Origin: Terrisporobacter mayombei
Lineage (GTDB): Bacteria > Bacillota > Clostridia > Peptostreptococcales > Peptostreptococcaceae
Reading direction: 5' to 3'
DNA: 64,000 bases
NCBI RefSeq assembly: GCF_020748465.1
Contig: NZ_JAHZMP010000001.1
Coordinates: forward strand, 248,001-312,000
Position 1 is the first letter of the stretch; each line of letters begins with the position of its first letter. The notes under the pieces were generated by a model. It did no database searches and was not told the DNA's origin. It saw nothing but the letters and a program-made list of their open reading frames with translations. The position numbers and the translations under genes are program-made. Below, one piece after another: positions 52,319 through 61,225 of the stretch.

Positions 52319-52753
52319 ATGAAAAAATTTTTAACATTAACCCTTTGTTTTATTCTACTTTTTACAAATATATCTTACGGTCAACCTAATAACGTTAAAA
52401 CTGCAATACAAGACCTAGATACTGTAAATAATAGAGTAAATCTTATGATAAAAGAAATTACTGGAGATGAACCTCTAAATATTGATGAATTAACAAAAGA
52501 TATAAAATTTTGTGAATCTATTTTGGCATCAAACTCTAAACAAATATCAAACGCCTATTCAACAGAAACTAATATACAACTCAGAAGAACATATTCTACA
52601 ATATTATATGTCATAGCTTTATATGAATTAAGCTTAAGTAGTATGCTGGTGTATATAAATGATGATAGTAAAACTAGTTATTTTATAGATACATGTGCTG
52701 TTTTTAAGCAAGGTAATATGTCATTACATGAACTTAAATCAGAAAACAATTAG
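52319..52753 (+). CDS. Secreted hypothetical protein A (tandem paralog)
   Basis: A 144-aa protein with a clear signal peptide (MKKFLTLTLCFILLFTNISYG, cleavage probably near residue 21). The mature part is helical and similar to the next gene over its full length: shared segments include ITGDEPL/ISGDEPL, ESILAS and YFID.C. I do not recognise the family. The ATG at 52319 follows GGAGG. Confidence 0.72.
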   Translation: MKKFLTLTLCFILLFTNISYGQPNNVKTAIQDLDTVNNRVNLMIKEITGDEPLNIDELTKDIKFCESILASNSKQISNAYSTETNIQLRRTYSTILYVIALYELSLSSMLVYINDDSKTSYFIDTCAVFKQGNMSLHELKSENN

Positions 52754-52805
52754 TATATTCAAATATTATATGTATTAAGACAGCCTTAGATACCAGGAGG
52801 AAGTT

Positions 52806-53237
52806 ATGAAGAAAATTATATCACTAACACTTTGTTTTACATTGATCTTCACACATATATCTTACTGTCAAACTAATAATATTTCCGATGCCATAAAGGA
52901 TTTAAAAATAGTAGGTAATAAAATTAATATTATGATTGATGAAATATCTGGAGATGAACCTTTAGATATGTCTAAGTTTAAAGAAGATGTAAAATATTGT
53001 GAATCTATATTGGCATCACGTTCAAATAAAATATCAAAAGACTATTCAAATGAATCTGATATTGAACTTAAAGCTGCTTATTCATCTTTATTGTATGTAT
53101 CATCTTTATATGCATTAAGTTTAAACAGTATAATAGTATATATACACAATAATAGTAAATCTCATTATTTTATTGACATATGCACAACTTATAGAAATGG
53201 AACTCTTGCATTAGATGCAATTAAATCAAACTTTTAA
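52806..53237 (+). CDS. Secreted hypothetical protein B (tandem paralog)
   Basis: A 143-aa protein starting with a signal peptide (MKKIISLTLCFTLIFTHISYC; a Cys at about 21 may be a cleavage-site or lipobox residue). Shared blocks with protein A include GDEPL, FCESILAS/YCESILAS, and YFIDTC/YFIDIC. The two genes are 52 bp apart in the same direction, so one arose by tandem duplication. A GGAGG ribosome site lies 7 bases before the ATG. A terminator follows. Confidence 0.72.
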   Translation: MKKIISLTLCFTLIFTHISYCQTNNISDAIKDLKIVGNKINIMIDEISGDEPLDMSKFKEDVKYCESILASRSNKISKDYSNESDIELKAAYSSLLYVSSLYALSLNSIIVYIHNNSKSHYFIDICTTYRNGTLALDAIKSNF

Positions 53238-53272
53238 AACTGGTGACTATAAAATCACCAGTTTTATTTTTT
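53236..53272 (+). terminator. Terminator after the duplicated secreted genes
   Basis: AAAACTGGTGA pairs with TCACCAGTTTT, followed by a T-rich run. Confidence 0.85.
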
Positions 53273-53354
53273 ATAAACCTTTATTAACACTTATATATCT
53301 TATATTTTCACTGTGATATAATTTATTATATATAAAAATTGGGAGGCAATTATA

Positions 53355-54584
53355 ATGGGATTAAATAGTACACCTTCTGCTGAACGTGTTCATATTGGAA
53401 TATTTGGAAAACGTAATGCAGGAAAATCCAGCGTAATAAATGCAATAACAAACCAAAGTATAGCTATAGTATCTGATATAAAAGGTACTACTACAGATCC
53501 AGTATCAAAAGCTATGGAGTTACTACCTTTAGGACCTGTAATAATTATAGATACTCCTGGTCTTGATGATGTGGGAGAACTAGGCAAAATGCGTGTGCAA
53601 AAAAGTTATCAAGTTTTAAACAAAACGGATATAGGGATTTTAGTAGTTGACGGAACTTTAGGTGCTACACCAGAGGACGAAGGTTTAATTGCTAGATTTA
53701 AAGAAAAAAACATTCCTTACATTATAGTCATGAATAAATTAGATTTAGTAAAAGATAATTCTCCATATATAAATGAAAGTACATATAATCTATCTAACAC
53801 TATTTGGGTAAGTTCAACTACTAATGAAAATATACATGAATTAAAAGAAATGATAGCTAAGCAAGCTCCTACGGATGAACCTAAGTTTAAAATTGTTGCT
53901 GATTTGCTAAATCCTTCTGACTTTGTAGTGTTAGTTGTACCTATTGATAAAGCAGCTCCTAAGGGAAGGCTTATTTTACCTCAACAACAAACTATTCGAG
54001 ATATCTTAGAAGCCAATGCTACTGCCATCGTAGTTAAAGAGCACGAACTTAAAGAAACCATACAAAATTTGGGTAAAAAGCCGAAGCTAGTTATAACAGA
54101 TAGCCAAGTATTTGCAAAAGTTTCTGCCGAAACTCCAAAAGATATTTTATTAACTTCATTTTCTATTTTATTTGCCAGATACAAAGGTGATTTAGAAGAA
54201 ACTATAAAAGGCGTTAGAGCTTTAGAATCTTTAAAAGATAATGACACTATTTTAATTTCTGAAGGATGTACTCATCACCGTCAGTGTGATGATATAGGTA
54301 AAGTAAAAATTCCTAGATGGGTAATACAACACACTAATAAACAGCTTAACTTTGAATTTACTAGTGGAACAGAATTTCCTTGTGATTTATCTAAATATAA
54401 AATGATTATACATTGTGGTGGATGTACTTTAAATGAAAGAGAAATGAAATATAGAGTAAAATGCGCCAAAGATCAAAATATACCAATAACTAATTACGGA
54501 ATATTAATATCCTATATACAAGGAATATTAAAAAGAACAGTCGAACCATTCCCTTATATTTCTTACTTGTTAGAAGAAAAATAG
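53355..54584 (+). CDS. hydF: [FeFe]-hydrogenase H-cluster maturation GTPase HydF
   Basis: A 409-aa scaffold protein for the [FeFe]-hydrogenase active-site 2Fe subcluster. GTPase motifs: GKRNAGKSS (18-26), TTTDP, DTPGLDD and NKLD. The C-terminal cluster-binding region has CTHHRQC near residue 302 and HCGGC near residue 356, matching the HydF pattern of a Cys-x-His and a later HCxxC. The ATG has GGGAGG upstream. HydE and HydG are not in the window, so HydF stands alone here, as occurs in some clostridia. Confidence 0.96.
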   Translation: MGLNSTPSAERVHIGIFGKRNAGKSSVINAITNQSIAIVSDIKGTTTDPVSKAMELLPLGPVIIIDTPGLDDVGELGKMRVQKSYQVLNKTDIGILVVDGTLGATPEDEGLIARFKEKNIPYIIVMNKLDLVKDNSPYINESTYNLSNTIWVSSTTNENIHELKEMIAKQAPTDEPKFKIVADLLNPSDFVVLVVPIDKAAPKGRLILPQQQTIRDILEANATAIVVKEHELKETIQNLGKKPKLVITDSQVFAKVSAETPKDILLTSFSILFARYKGDLEETIKGVRALESLKDNDTILISEGCTHHRQCDDIGKVKIPRWVIQHTNKQLNFEFTSGTEFPCDLSKYKMIIHCGGCTLNEREMKYRVKCAKDQNIPITNYGILISYIQGILKRTVEPFPYISYLLEEK

Positions 54585-54664
54585 GAGGAATACATCATAA
54601 CTAAAATTAGTTATTTATAGAAATAATAATCTAATTTCACAAATAATATATTTTAGCATATTAT

Positions 54665-54702
54665 AAAGGAGCACTTCAGTTTTATACTGAAATGCTCCTT
54701 TA
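54665..54702. terminator. Bidirectional terminator between hydF and the P-type ATPase gene
   Basis: AAAGGAGCACTTCAGT pairs with ACTGAAATGCTCCTTT around a short loop with T-rich flanks. Confidence 0.9.
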
Positions 54703-54726
54703 TTTATATTACAAATCACTAATAAA

Positions 54727-57372
54727 TTATCTATTAATAATTTTTTTACTAAGTTCCATAATTAAACTTGCAACTACAGCAAGCCCAAATGAAATTCCTA
54801 GGCTACTTAGACCAAATGACATTGGTATTGAGAAAATATCTCTCATAAAAGGTAATAATGTTAAAGAAAACATTACTAAACAAACGCCAACTGCACCTAG
54901 TGCATATTTATTACTTCTAAATCCTAAACTAAATATTGTTTCAGTATTTGATCTTGCAGCAAATGTTTGAACTATTCTAGATAATGTAAGTGTTGCAAAA
55001 GCCATTGCTGTTCCAAGTTCTGGCGAAGTTTGCATTCCTATATATTGTGCTAATATTGTTACCATACCTATTACACTACCTCTAAATGCTACTGACTTTA
55101 AAGTTCCTCCTGCTAATATACTTTCATCTGGATGTCTTGGTGGATTTTTCATTATACCTTTTTCTGGTTGCTCAAATCCTAATGCTATAGCTGGTAGAGA
55201 ATCCGTTACTAAGTTAATAAATAACAATTGTATTGTAGTAAATGGATTTGACCAATCTGCAATAACTGCAAACAATATGGCAATTATACCACCTAAATTT
55301 CCCGAAAATAAATATGTGATTGATTTTTTAATATTATTGTAAACTGTTCTACCTACCTCGATGGCATTTACTATAGTAGCAAAGTTGTCATCTAAAAGTA
55401 CCATGGCAGACGCATCTTTTGCAACTTCTGTTCCACTTCCCATGCCTATACCTATGTCTGCTTGCTTAAGTGCTGGGGCATCGTTGACACCATCTCCTGT
55501 CATGGCAGTAATTTTATTTTTTTTCTGCCAAGCTTTAACTATTCTTATTTTATTTTCAGGAGAAACTCTAGCGTAAACTGAAATATGTTCTAGTTTTTCA
55601 TCTAGTTCTTCATCAGTTAAATCATCTAACTCCTTACCTGTAAGGGCTAAATCATCATCTTCCATTATTCCTATATCTCTACCTATAGCTGCTGCAGTAG
55701 TTTTATGATCCCCAGTTATCATTACTGTTTTTATGCCTGATTCTTTAGATTCTTTTACCGCTTCATAAACTTCTTTTCTAGGTGGGTCAATCATTGCCAT
55801 TAATCCTATTAAAGTAAGTTCATCTTCATCTTCTAAAGTTGGTACAAAGTTTTCATCTTTAATTTTTTTTGTAGCAAATGCTAAAACTCTTAATGCTTTA
55901 TTTGAAAAATCTTCGTTTGCTTTTTTAAATTCATTTATAATATCATCATTTATTGCTACTACATCTCCACCATCTAATGCATATTTACATCTGCTAAAAA
56001 TCACATCTGGTGCACCTTTTGTAAACATGTATATATTATTATCTACTTTGTTTATTGTAGACATTAATTTTCTATCACTATCAAAAGGTAGCTCATTTAA
56101 TCTATTGCATTTTTCTCTTAATGTTTTATAGTTTATGTTGTTTTTCTCTGCATGATTTATAAGAGCAACCTCTGTTGGGTCTCCTATTTCCACACCATCT
56201 TCTGTTACATCTGAGTCATTACATAAAGTTGATGCTAGAGTTAATGCTATTTCACTTTCATTAAGTTCACTAGTCGATGCTATGTCATCGTTGCTAGATA
56301 ATGCTATTTCTTCATCTATATTAGTAGCTAAAACTTTTTCTTTATCACCATACATATAAAAGTCAACAACAGTCATTTTGTTTTGTGTGAGTGTTCCGGT
56401 TTTATCTGTACATATTACACTTGTTGAACCTAAAGTTTCAACAGCTGGTAACTTTCTTATAACGGCTTGTTTTTTAGCCATTGTATTTGTTCCTTTTGCT
56501 AAAACAATTGTTACTATGGAAGACAATGCTTCTGGTATGGCTGCAACTGCTATGGCAATGGCAAACATAAATGAATCTGCTATATTTGCTCCTCTAATAA
56601 CTTGAACTAAGAAAATTAAACCTGCTAATATAACTATACCTACACCAAGTTTTTTACCAAATTCATCAAGTTTCTTTTGCAGTGGTGTTTCTTTATTTTC
56701 TGCGTTATCTAGTAAGTCTGCTATTTTTCCTATTTCACTTTTCATTCCACAGGCTGTAACTACATAAGTAGCTCTACCATAAACTACCATAGAACCACTA
56801 AATACCATATTCTTCTGATCACCTATGGCACACTCTTCATCTATTTTATTTTCATGTTTTAAGACTGGTTCACTTTCTCCTGTTAACATTCCTTCTACCA
56901 CTTTAAAAGTCTGAGCTTCTATTATTCTTCCATCTGCTGGCACATAATCTCCAGCTTCCAAAACAACGATATCTCCCTCAACTAAATCTTTTGATGGAAC
57001 TGCAATTTTGATTCCATCTCTAATTACTTTTGCATTTGGTACAGATAATTGTTTTAAACTATCTAGAGATCCTTCCGCTTTTTTAGTTTGAACTACTCCT
57101 AGAATAGAGTTTAATATAAGTACTGCAAAAATAATTACTGATTCTACTACTTCTCCTAAAAATATTTGAACCAAGGCTGCAATTAAAAGTATTACTACTA
57201 ATGGATCTTTAAAACTATCTAAAAACAGCTTCCAAGTTGGTACCTTTTCCTTTTCTTTTAGTTCATTTGATCCATTTTGTTTTAGTCTTTTCATAACTTC
57301 CATTTGAGATAATCCATCTAGGCTACTCTTAAAATGTCCAATTGTTTTTTCACTCGTTTCCTTATAAAACAT
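54727..57372 (-). CDS. P2-type cation-transporting ATPase, probably Mn2+ exporting
   Basis: An 881-aa SERCA/PMCA-like pump. Actuator motif LTGES (about 163-167), the M4 site IPEALSSIVTIVLAKG, phosphorylation motif DKTGTLT (Asp at about 323), TGDHKTTA and TGDGVNDAPALKQADIGI hinge motifs, and the M6 site NLVTDSLPAIALG. It has ten expected helices. The ATG at 57372 follows GGGAGG. By sequence alone such proteins are often called calcium ATPases, but the transcript carries a manganese-sensing yybP-ykoY riboswitch (57490-57600); related riboswitch-controlled pumps (YoaB of Lactococcus, MgaA of Streptococcus) export Mn2+. Mn export is the preferred inference. Confidence 0.9.
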   Translation of the reverse strand: MFYKETSEKTIGHFKSSLDGLSQMEVMKRLKQNGSNELKEKEKVPTWKLFLDSFKDPLVVILLIAALVQIFLGEVVESVIIFAVLILNSILGVVQTKKAEGSLDSLKQLSVPNAKVIRDGIKIAVPSKDLVEGDIVVLEAGDYVPADGRIIEAQTFKVVEGMLTGESEPVLKHENKIDEECAIGDQKNMVFSGSMVVYGRATYVVTACGMKSEIGKIADLLDNAENKETPLQKKLDEFGKKLGVGIVILAGLIFLVQVIRGANIADSFMFAIAIAVAAIPEALSSIVTIVLAKGTNTMAKKQAVIRKLPAVETLGSTSVICTDKTGTLTQNKMTVVDFYMYGDKEKVLATNIDEEIALSSNDDIASTSELNESEIALTLASTLCNDSDVTEDGVEIGDPTEVALINHAEKNNINYKTLREKCNRLNELPFDSDRKLMSTINKVDNNIYMFTKGAPDVIFSRCKYALDGGDVVAINDDIINEFKKANEDFSNKALRVLAFATKKIKDENFVPTLEDEDELTLIGLMAMIDPPRKEVYEAVKESKESGIKTVMITGDHKTTAAAIGRDIGIMEDDDLALTGKELDDLTDEELDEKLEHISVYARVSPENKIRIVKAWQKKNKITAMTGDGVNDAPALKQADIGIGMGSGTEVAKDASAMVLLDDNFATIVNAIEVGRTVYNNIKKSITYLFSGNLGGIIAILFAVIADWSNPFTTIQLLFINLVTDSLPAIALGFEQPEKGIMKNPPRHPDESILAGGTLKSVAFRGSVIGMVTILAQYIGMQTSPELGTAMAFATLTLSRIVQTFAARSNTETIFSLGFRSNKYALGAVGVCLVMFSLTLLPFMRDIFSIPMSFGLSSLGISFGLAVVASLIMELSKKIINR

Positions 57373-57455
57373 ACCATTTCCTCCCATTATTATGAAATTC
57401 ATTTTTTGAATTAATATAAATACTACTAAATTTTGTTAAAGTGATAATTTGCAAT

Positions 57456-57600
57456 AAAAAAAGACCAGCAAAGTAGATAGGACTACTCTGAAGGTCTTGC
57501 TAACAAGTTTAAACTCGCTAATCAACCGGGATTTTACTCCGTTCTGACGACTGATTATCACAATAATGTGAAAGCTACTCCCCTTCGTGGGAATTTCTTT
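57456..57600 (-). promoter_or_regulatory. yybP-ykoY (Mn2+) riboswitch with intrinsic terminator
   Basis: Read on the minus strand, the leader begins with the 5' signature GGGGAGUAGC (57583-57574), continues through stems to the 3' signature UUAGCAAGACCUUC (57503-57490), and then forms AGACC...GGUCU with T7 (57497-57456), a terminator that shares bases with the aptamer. The two signatures, their spacing and the terminator are typical of the Mn2+-sensing yybP-ykoY class. Mn2+ binding would free the downstream ATPase gene. Confidence 0.9.
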
Positions 57601-57611
57601 ATTTGTTAATT

Positions 57612-57640
57612 ATTATAAACATAAATGAACACTTATGCAA
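57612..57640 (-). promoter_or_regulatory. Sigma-A promoter of the riboswitch-ATPase transcript
   Basis: TTGCAT, a 17-bp spacer and a perfect TATAAT on the minus strand place the start of transcription near 57605, just before the riboswitch aptamer. Confidence 0.78.
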
Positions 57641-57697
57641 GTTTTTATTTGTTAATTATTTTTTACTTTACTTATGCTTTATTTTATCTCCTTAATT

Positions 57698-59371
57698 TTA
57701 TACTTCTTGTTTTAAGCAAGATTTTAAATCATCATCTGGTGTACTTATTGTTCTTAAATCAAAAGTATCAACTAAATATTGAAGTACATTAGGACTTAAA
57801 AATGCTGGAAGCGTTGGTCCTAAGTATATCCCCTTTATTCCTAGAGACAACAATGCAAGTAAATCTGCTACTGCTTTTTGCTCATACCAAGATATAATTA
57901 GTGATAATGGTAATCCGTTTACATCAGTTTCAAAAGCATCTGCTAATGCTGTTGCTATCCTAACTGCTGAATAAGCATCGTTACACTGACCCACATCTAA
58001 AAGTCTTGGAAGACCTGCAACCTCACCAAAGTCTAATTTATTAAATCTGTATTTTCCACAAGCTAAGGTTAATATTACACAGTCCTCAGGAACTTTTTCT
58101 GCAAATTCAGTATAATAGTTTCTGCCTGGTCTTGCACCATCGCATCCACCTATTAAGAAGAAATGTCTTATTTTTCCATCTTTTACTGCATTAACAATTG
58201 TTTCTGCATGAGAAAGTGTTGCATGGTGTCCAAATCCAACTAAAATTTCATGTGGCTCTTGGTCTTCTTCATACCCACCAAGTTCCAATGCTTTTTCTAT
58301 AATTAGACTAAAATCTTTTTTACCGTCTTTTCCTACTCCTATATACTGAACTCCATCCCATCCAACAACACTTGTTGTAAATATTCTATCTTTGTAAGAC
58401 TCTCTTGGTTTCATCAAACAATTCGTAGTCATAAGTACACAACCTGGAATATTATCGAATTCTTTTTGCTGATCTTGCCAGGCTCCACCAAAATTTCCAA
58501 CAAGATGATCATATTTTTTAAGCTCTGGATATCCGTGACATGGAATCATTTCACCATGAGTGTATATGTTAATACCTTTACCTTCAGTTTGTTCTAATAA
58601 CATTTGTAGATCCCATAAATCATGACCTGATACTACTATAAATGGCCCTTTTTTCAAATGAACATTTACTTTATTAGGTTCTGGATTTTTATAAGTCTTT
58701 GTGTTTGCTTCATCAAGCTTTTTCATAACAGCTACACTCATTTCACCAGTTCTCATAGTCCATCTGATTAAATCCTCTACACTTAAATTATCATCAGTTG
58801 TAGCTTCTAGTGCCCTTACATAAAAGTTATCAACTTCATCGTCAAAATATCCCAGTTCTCTTGCTTGATGCCCGTAGGCTGATATACCTTTTAGTCCATA
58901 TACTATAGTTTGTCGTAGAGAGCGAATATCTGGATCCAATTCTCCATTATACATTATACCTGCTTTTTTTGAATCCTTAAGCATTTCTGCTTTTGTTTCA
59001 CTTAAGTTATATGTAGCATGTTCTGTATCATTTTTAATTTTTCCTATTTTTTTTCTTAATGACTCTTTTATTTTTTGAGATTCTTTTAACATTTTTACAT
59101 GAACTTCAGCATCAAAGTTTACATTTGTTAAAGTTGTAAATAAAGAATTTTCAATAAAACTTACTATATTCTTATCTACATTTTCTCCTTTTTCAACTAT
59201 TTCTTTTGCATAACAACTTATGCCTTTTATTTGGTAAATAAGTAAATCCTGAAGATTTGCAACTTCTGGTGTTTTACCGCATACCCCTATTTTTGTGCAT
59301 CCTTTCCCTCCTACTGTTTGTTCACACTGATAACAGAACATAGGATATTCCATTGACATATTATTTCCCAT
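57698..59371 (-). CDS. hcp: Hydroxylamine reductase / hybrid-cluster protein (class I)
   Basis: A 557-aa Hcp. N-terminal [4Fe-4S] motif with Cys 13, 16, 25 and 31 (CYQCEQ...GCTKIGVC), spacing CX2CX8CX5C, as in class I Hcp of strict anaerobes. The hybrid-cluster ligands sit in the C-terminal half (e.g. HGEMIPCHGYPEL, TTNCLMKP, GCDGARPGRNYYTEF, ACGKYRFNKLDFGE). Hcp reduces NO and hydroxylamine and protects against nitrosative stress. The ATG at 59371 is taken because GGAGG precedes it. No partner Hcr is adjacent. Confidence 0.96.
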   Translation of the reverse strand: MGNNMSMEYPMFCYQCEQTVGGKGCTKIGVCGKTPEVANLQDLLIYQIKGISCYAKEIVEKGENVDKNIVSFIENSLFTTLTNVNFDAEVHVKMLKESQKIKESLRKKIGKIKNDTEHATYNLSETKAEMLKDSKKAGIMYNGELDPDIRSLRQTIVYGLKGISAYGHQARELGYFDDEVDNFYVRALEATTDDNLSVEDLIRWTMRTGEMSVAVMKKLDEANTKTYKNPEPNKVNVHLKKGPFIVVSGHDLWDLQMLLEQTEGKGINIYTHGEMIPCHGYPELKKYDHLVGNFGGAWQDQQKEFDNIPGCVLMTTNCLMKPRESYKDRIFTTSVVGWDGVQYIGVGKDGKKDFSLIIEKALELGGYEEDQEPHEILVGFGHHATLSHAETIVNAVKDGKIRHFFLIGGCDGARPGRNYYTEFAEKVPEDCVILTLACGKYRFNKLDFGEVAGLPRLLDVGQCNDAYSAVRIATALADAFETDVNGLPLSLIISWYEQKAVADLLALLSLGIKGIYLGPTLPAFLSPNVLQYLVDTFDLRTISTPDDDLKSCLKQEV

Positions 59372-59720
<349 letters not shown>

Positions 59721-60308
59721 TTATCTTCTTCTGTATTTATTCGCATCCTCTTCTGTAATTTTTCTTAAAACTTTACAAGGATTTCCAACCGCTATAACTC
59801 CTTCTGGTATATCTTTGTTCACTACACTGCCTGCCCCTATGACTGAATTATCTCCTATTTTAACACCTGGCAATATAGTAGCTCCTGCTCCAATCCAAAC
59901 ATTATTTCCAACTGTTATAGGCCATGCAATTTCTAGCCCCATATTTCTTTGATCTACATCCAATGGATGTCCAGCAGTGGAAAAACAACAATTTGGTGCA
60001 ATAAACACATTATCTCCAAATTTAACTTTTGCTCCATCTAAAATTACACAATTATGATTTGTATAAAAGTTTTCGCCAATTTCAATATTATATCCATAGT
60101 CGCACCAAAATGGCGCTGTAATAACATAGTTTCCTTTTACCTTTCCTAATATTTTATTCATTATTTTTTCTTGTTCTTCTTTTTTAGAAGGTAAAATTTG
60201 ATTATATTGGCAACATAAATCCTTACAATAATTTCTATCCTTAATTAGTTTTTCATCATAGTTTGCATCATATAAATATCCCTTTTCAGCTTTTTCTTTT
60301 TCTGTCAT
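59721..60308 (-). CDS. Maltose/galactoside O-acetyltransferase family (left-handed beta-helix)
   Basis: A 195-aa hexapeptide-repeat acetyltransferase of the Maa/LacA group. N-terminal Mac domain (KAEKGYLYDANYDEKLIKDR), then repeats such as IGENFYTNHNCVILDG, AGHPLDVDQRN, TVGNNVWIGAGATILPGVKIG and NSVIGAGSVVNKDIPEGVIAVGNP. The catalytic His is in TAGHPLD. Members acetylate sugars with acetyl-CoA; the physiological substrate is usually uncertain. ATG 60308 follows GGAGGGGTAAT. Confidence 0.92.
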   Translation of the reverse strand: MTEKEKAEKGYLYDANYDEKLIKDRNYCKDLCCQYNQILPSKKEEQEKIMNKILGKVKGNYVITAPFWCDYGYNIEIGENFYTNHNCVILDGAKVKFGDNVFIAPNCCFSTAGHPLDVDQRNMGLEIAWPITVGNNVWIGAGATILPGVKIGDNSVIGAGSVVNKDIPEGVIAVGNPCKVLRKITEEDANKYRRR

Positions 60309-60476
60309 ATTACCCCTCCACATATTATAATTTTTATTACTTAATTATCCTTCAAATTTCATTTTTAAGTCAAGTTTTACCTAATCTATATTAGTAACAT
60401 TTAATTACAAAAAATACCTGTTAATTTACAATACGTTATGACGTATATACTATTATAATAAAGAAAGGAGCCATTA

Positions 60477-60830
60477 ATGATAAAAAGAATAGGATTATTT
60501 ACTCCCTTTGCAATTCTTGTAATAATGGGACTCTTAACACATGAGAAATTTTATAAGTTAGCAGGAATGAATATGCAAGAGGCGGGGTACTTAGGCATCA
60601 TCAATACATTTATTTTATTTCCCATAGTATTTTTAATATATGGTCTATATTGTGCCGTATGTGGAAAAGATGCTCTGTTTTCTGTTATAGCAACTTTTAT
60701 TCTTTATATGTTTATAATATTTAAATCTTATGTGAAATACATACAATTTTCACTTTGTTTAATCAGCATTAATATTTTTTTAATCTCTTATTTTATAATG
60801 AGAATGCACTTAAATCAGAAGAGAATTTAA
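60477..60830 (+). CDS. Small membrane protein, unrecognised
   Basis: A 117-aa protein with about four hydrophobic segments (FTPFAILVIMGLLTH, LGIINTFILFPIVFLIYGLY, LFSVIATFILYMFIIF, ISINIFLISYFIM) and a short basic tail (HLNQKRI). I do not recognise it. AAGGAG is 7 bases before the ATG and a terminator follows closely, so it is a real single gene. Confidence 0.68.
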   Translation: MIKRIGLFTPFAILVIMGLLTHEKFYKLAGMNMQEAGYLGIINTFILFPIVFLIYGLYCAVCGKDALFSVIATFILYMFIIFKSYVKYIQFSLCLISINIFLISYFIMRMHLNQKRI

Positions 60831-60837
60831 TAAGGTA

Positions 60838-60872
60838 TAAAAAATCCAGTAGGAAACTTACTGGATTTTTTA
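60838..60872 (+). terminator. Terminator after the small membrane gene
   Basis: AAAAATCCAGTA(A) pairs with TACTGGATTTTT across a short loop. Confidence 0.85.
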
Positions 60873-60916
60873 ACTTCCTTTTTTCTATTATTTATTTTTT
60901 AGGTGTATACATACAT

Positions 60917-61045
60917 TTATTCAAAATTCACGTTAGTAGCAGTTAAAGTAAAAAAATCATAGTCATATTCATTGCTATCACTGATTCCTATGCCAAACTC
61001 ATATCCTTCTTTTGTTATATATATTTCATAATAAATTCCCCTCAT
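60917..61045 (-). CDS. Small ORF, 42 aa, possible gene or remnant
   Basis: An ORF reading MRGIYYEIYITKEGYEFGIG, then ISDSNEYDYDFFTLTATNVNFE. Composition is protein-like, but the ribosome site is weak. The frame stays open eight codons further upstream (IKLEEKIK, rich in Lys/Glu), so this may be the tail of a decayed longer gene. I do not recognise it. The rest of 60873-61225 holds only the promoter of the SH3 gene (TATAAT-like near 61175). Confidence 0.4.
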   Translation of the reverse strand: MRGIYYEIYITKEGYEFGIGISDSNEYDYDFFTLTATNVNFE

Positions 61046-61225
61046 TTTAATTTTTTCTTCTAATTTTATTTAGTAATAAGTATAACATTTGTACATGTTA
61101 CAAAATACAATCATACCTTTGCATACATTTCATTTTCGTAATATTTATGGAAAAGTATGGAATCTAGTACTATAATATAAATTGTTTTAAAATAATAAAT
61201 CTAAAAAATAATATGAGGTGATATT

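Noticed and set aside
57598..57660. 17-bp direct repeat TTTATTTGTTAATTATT upstream of the riboswitch
   Set aside because: Simple AT-rich sequence overlapping the promoter of the ATPase transcript; no evidence of function.
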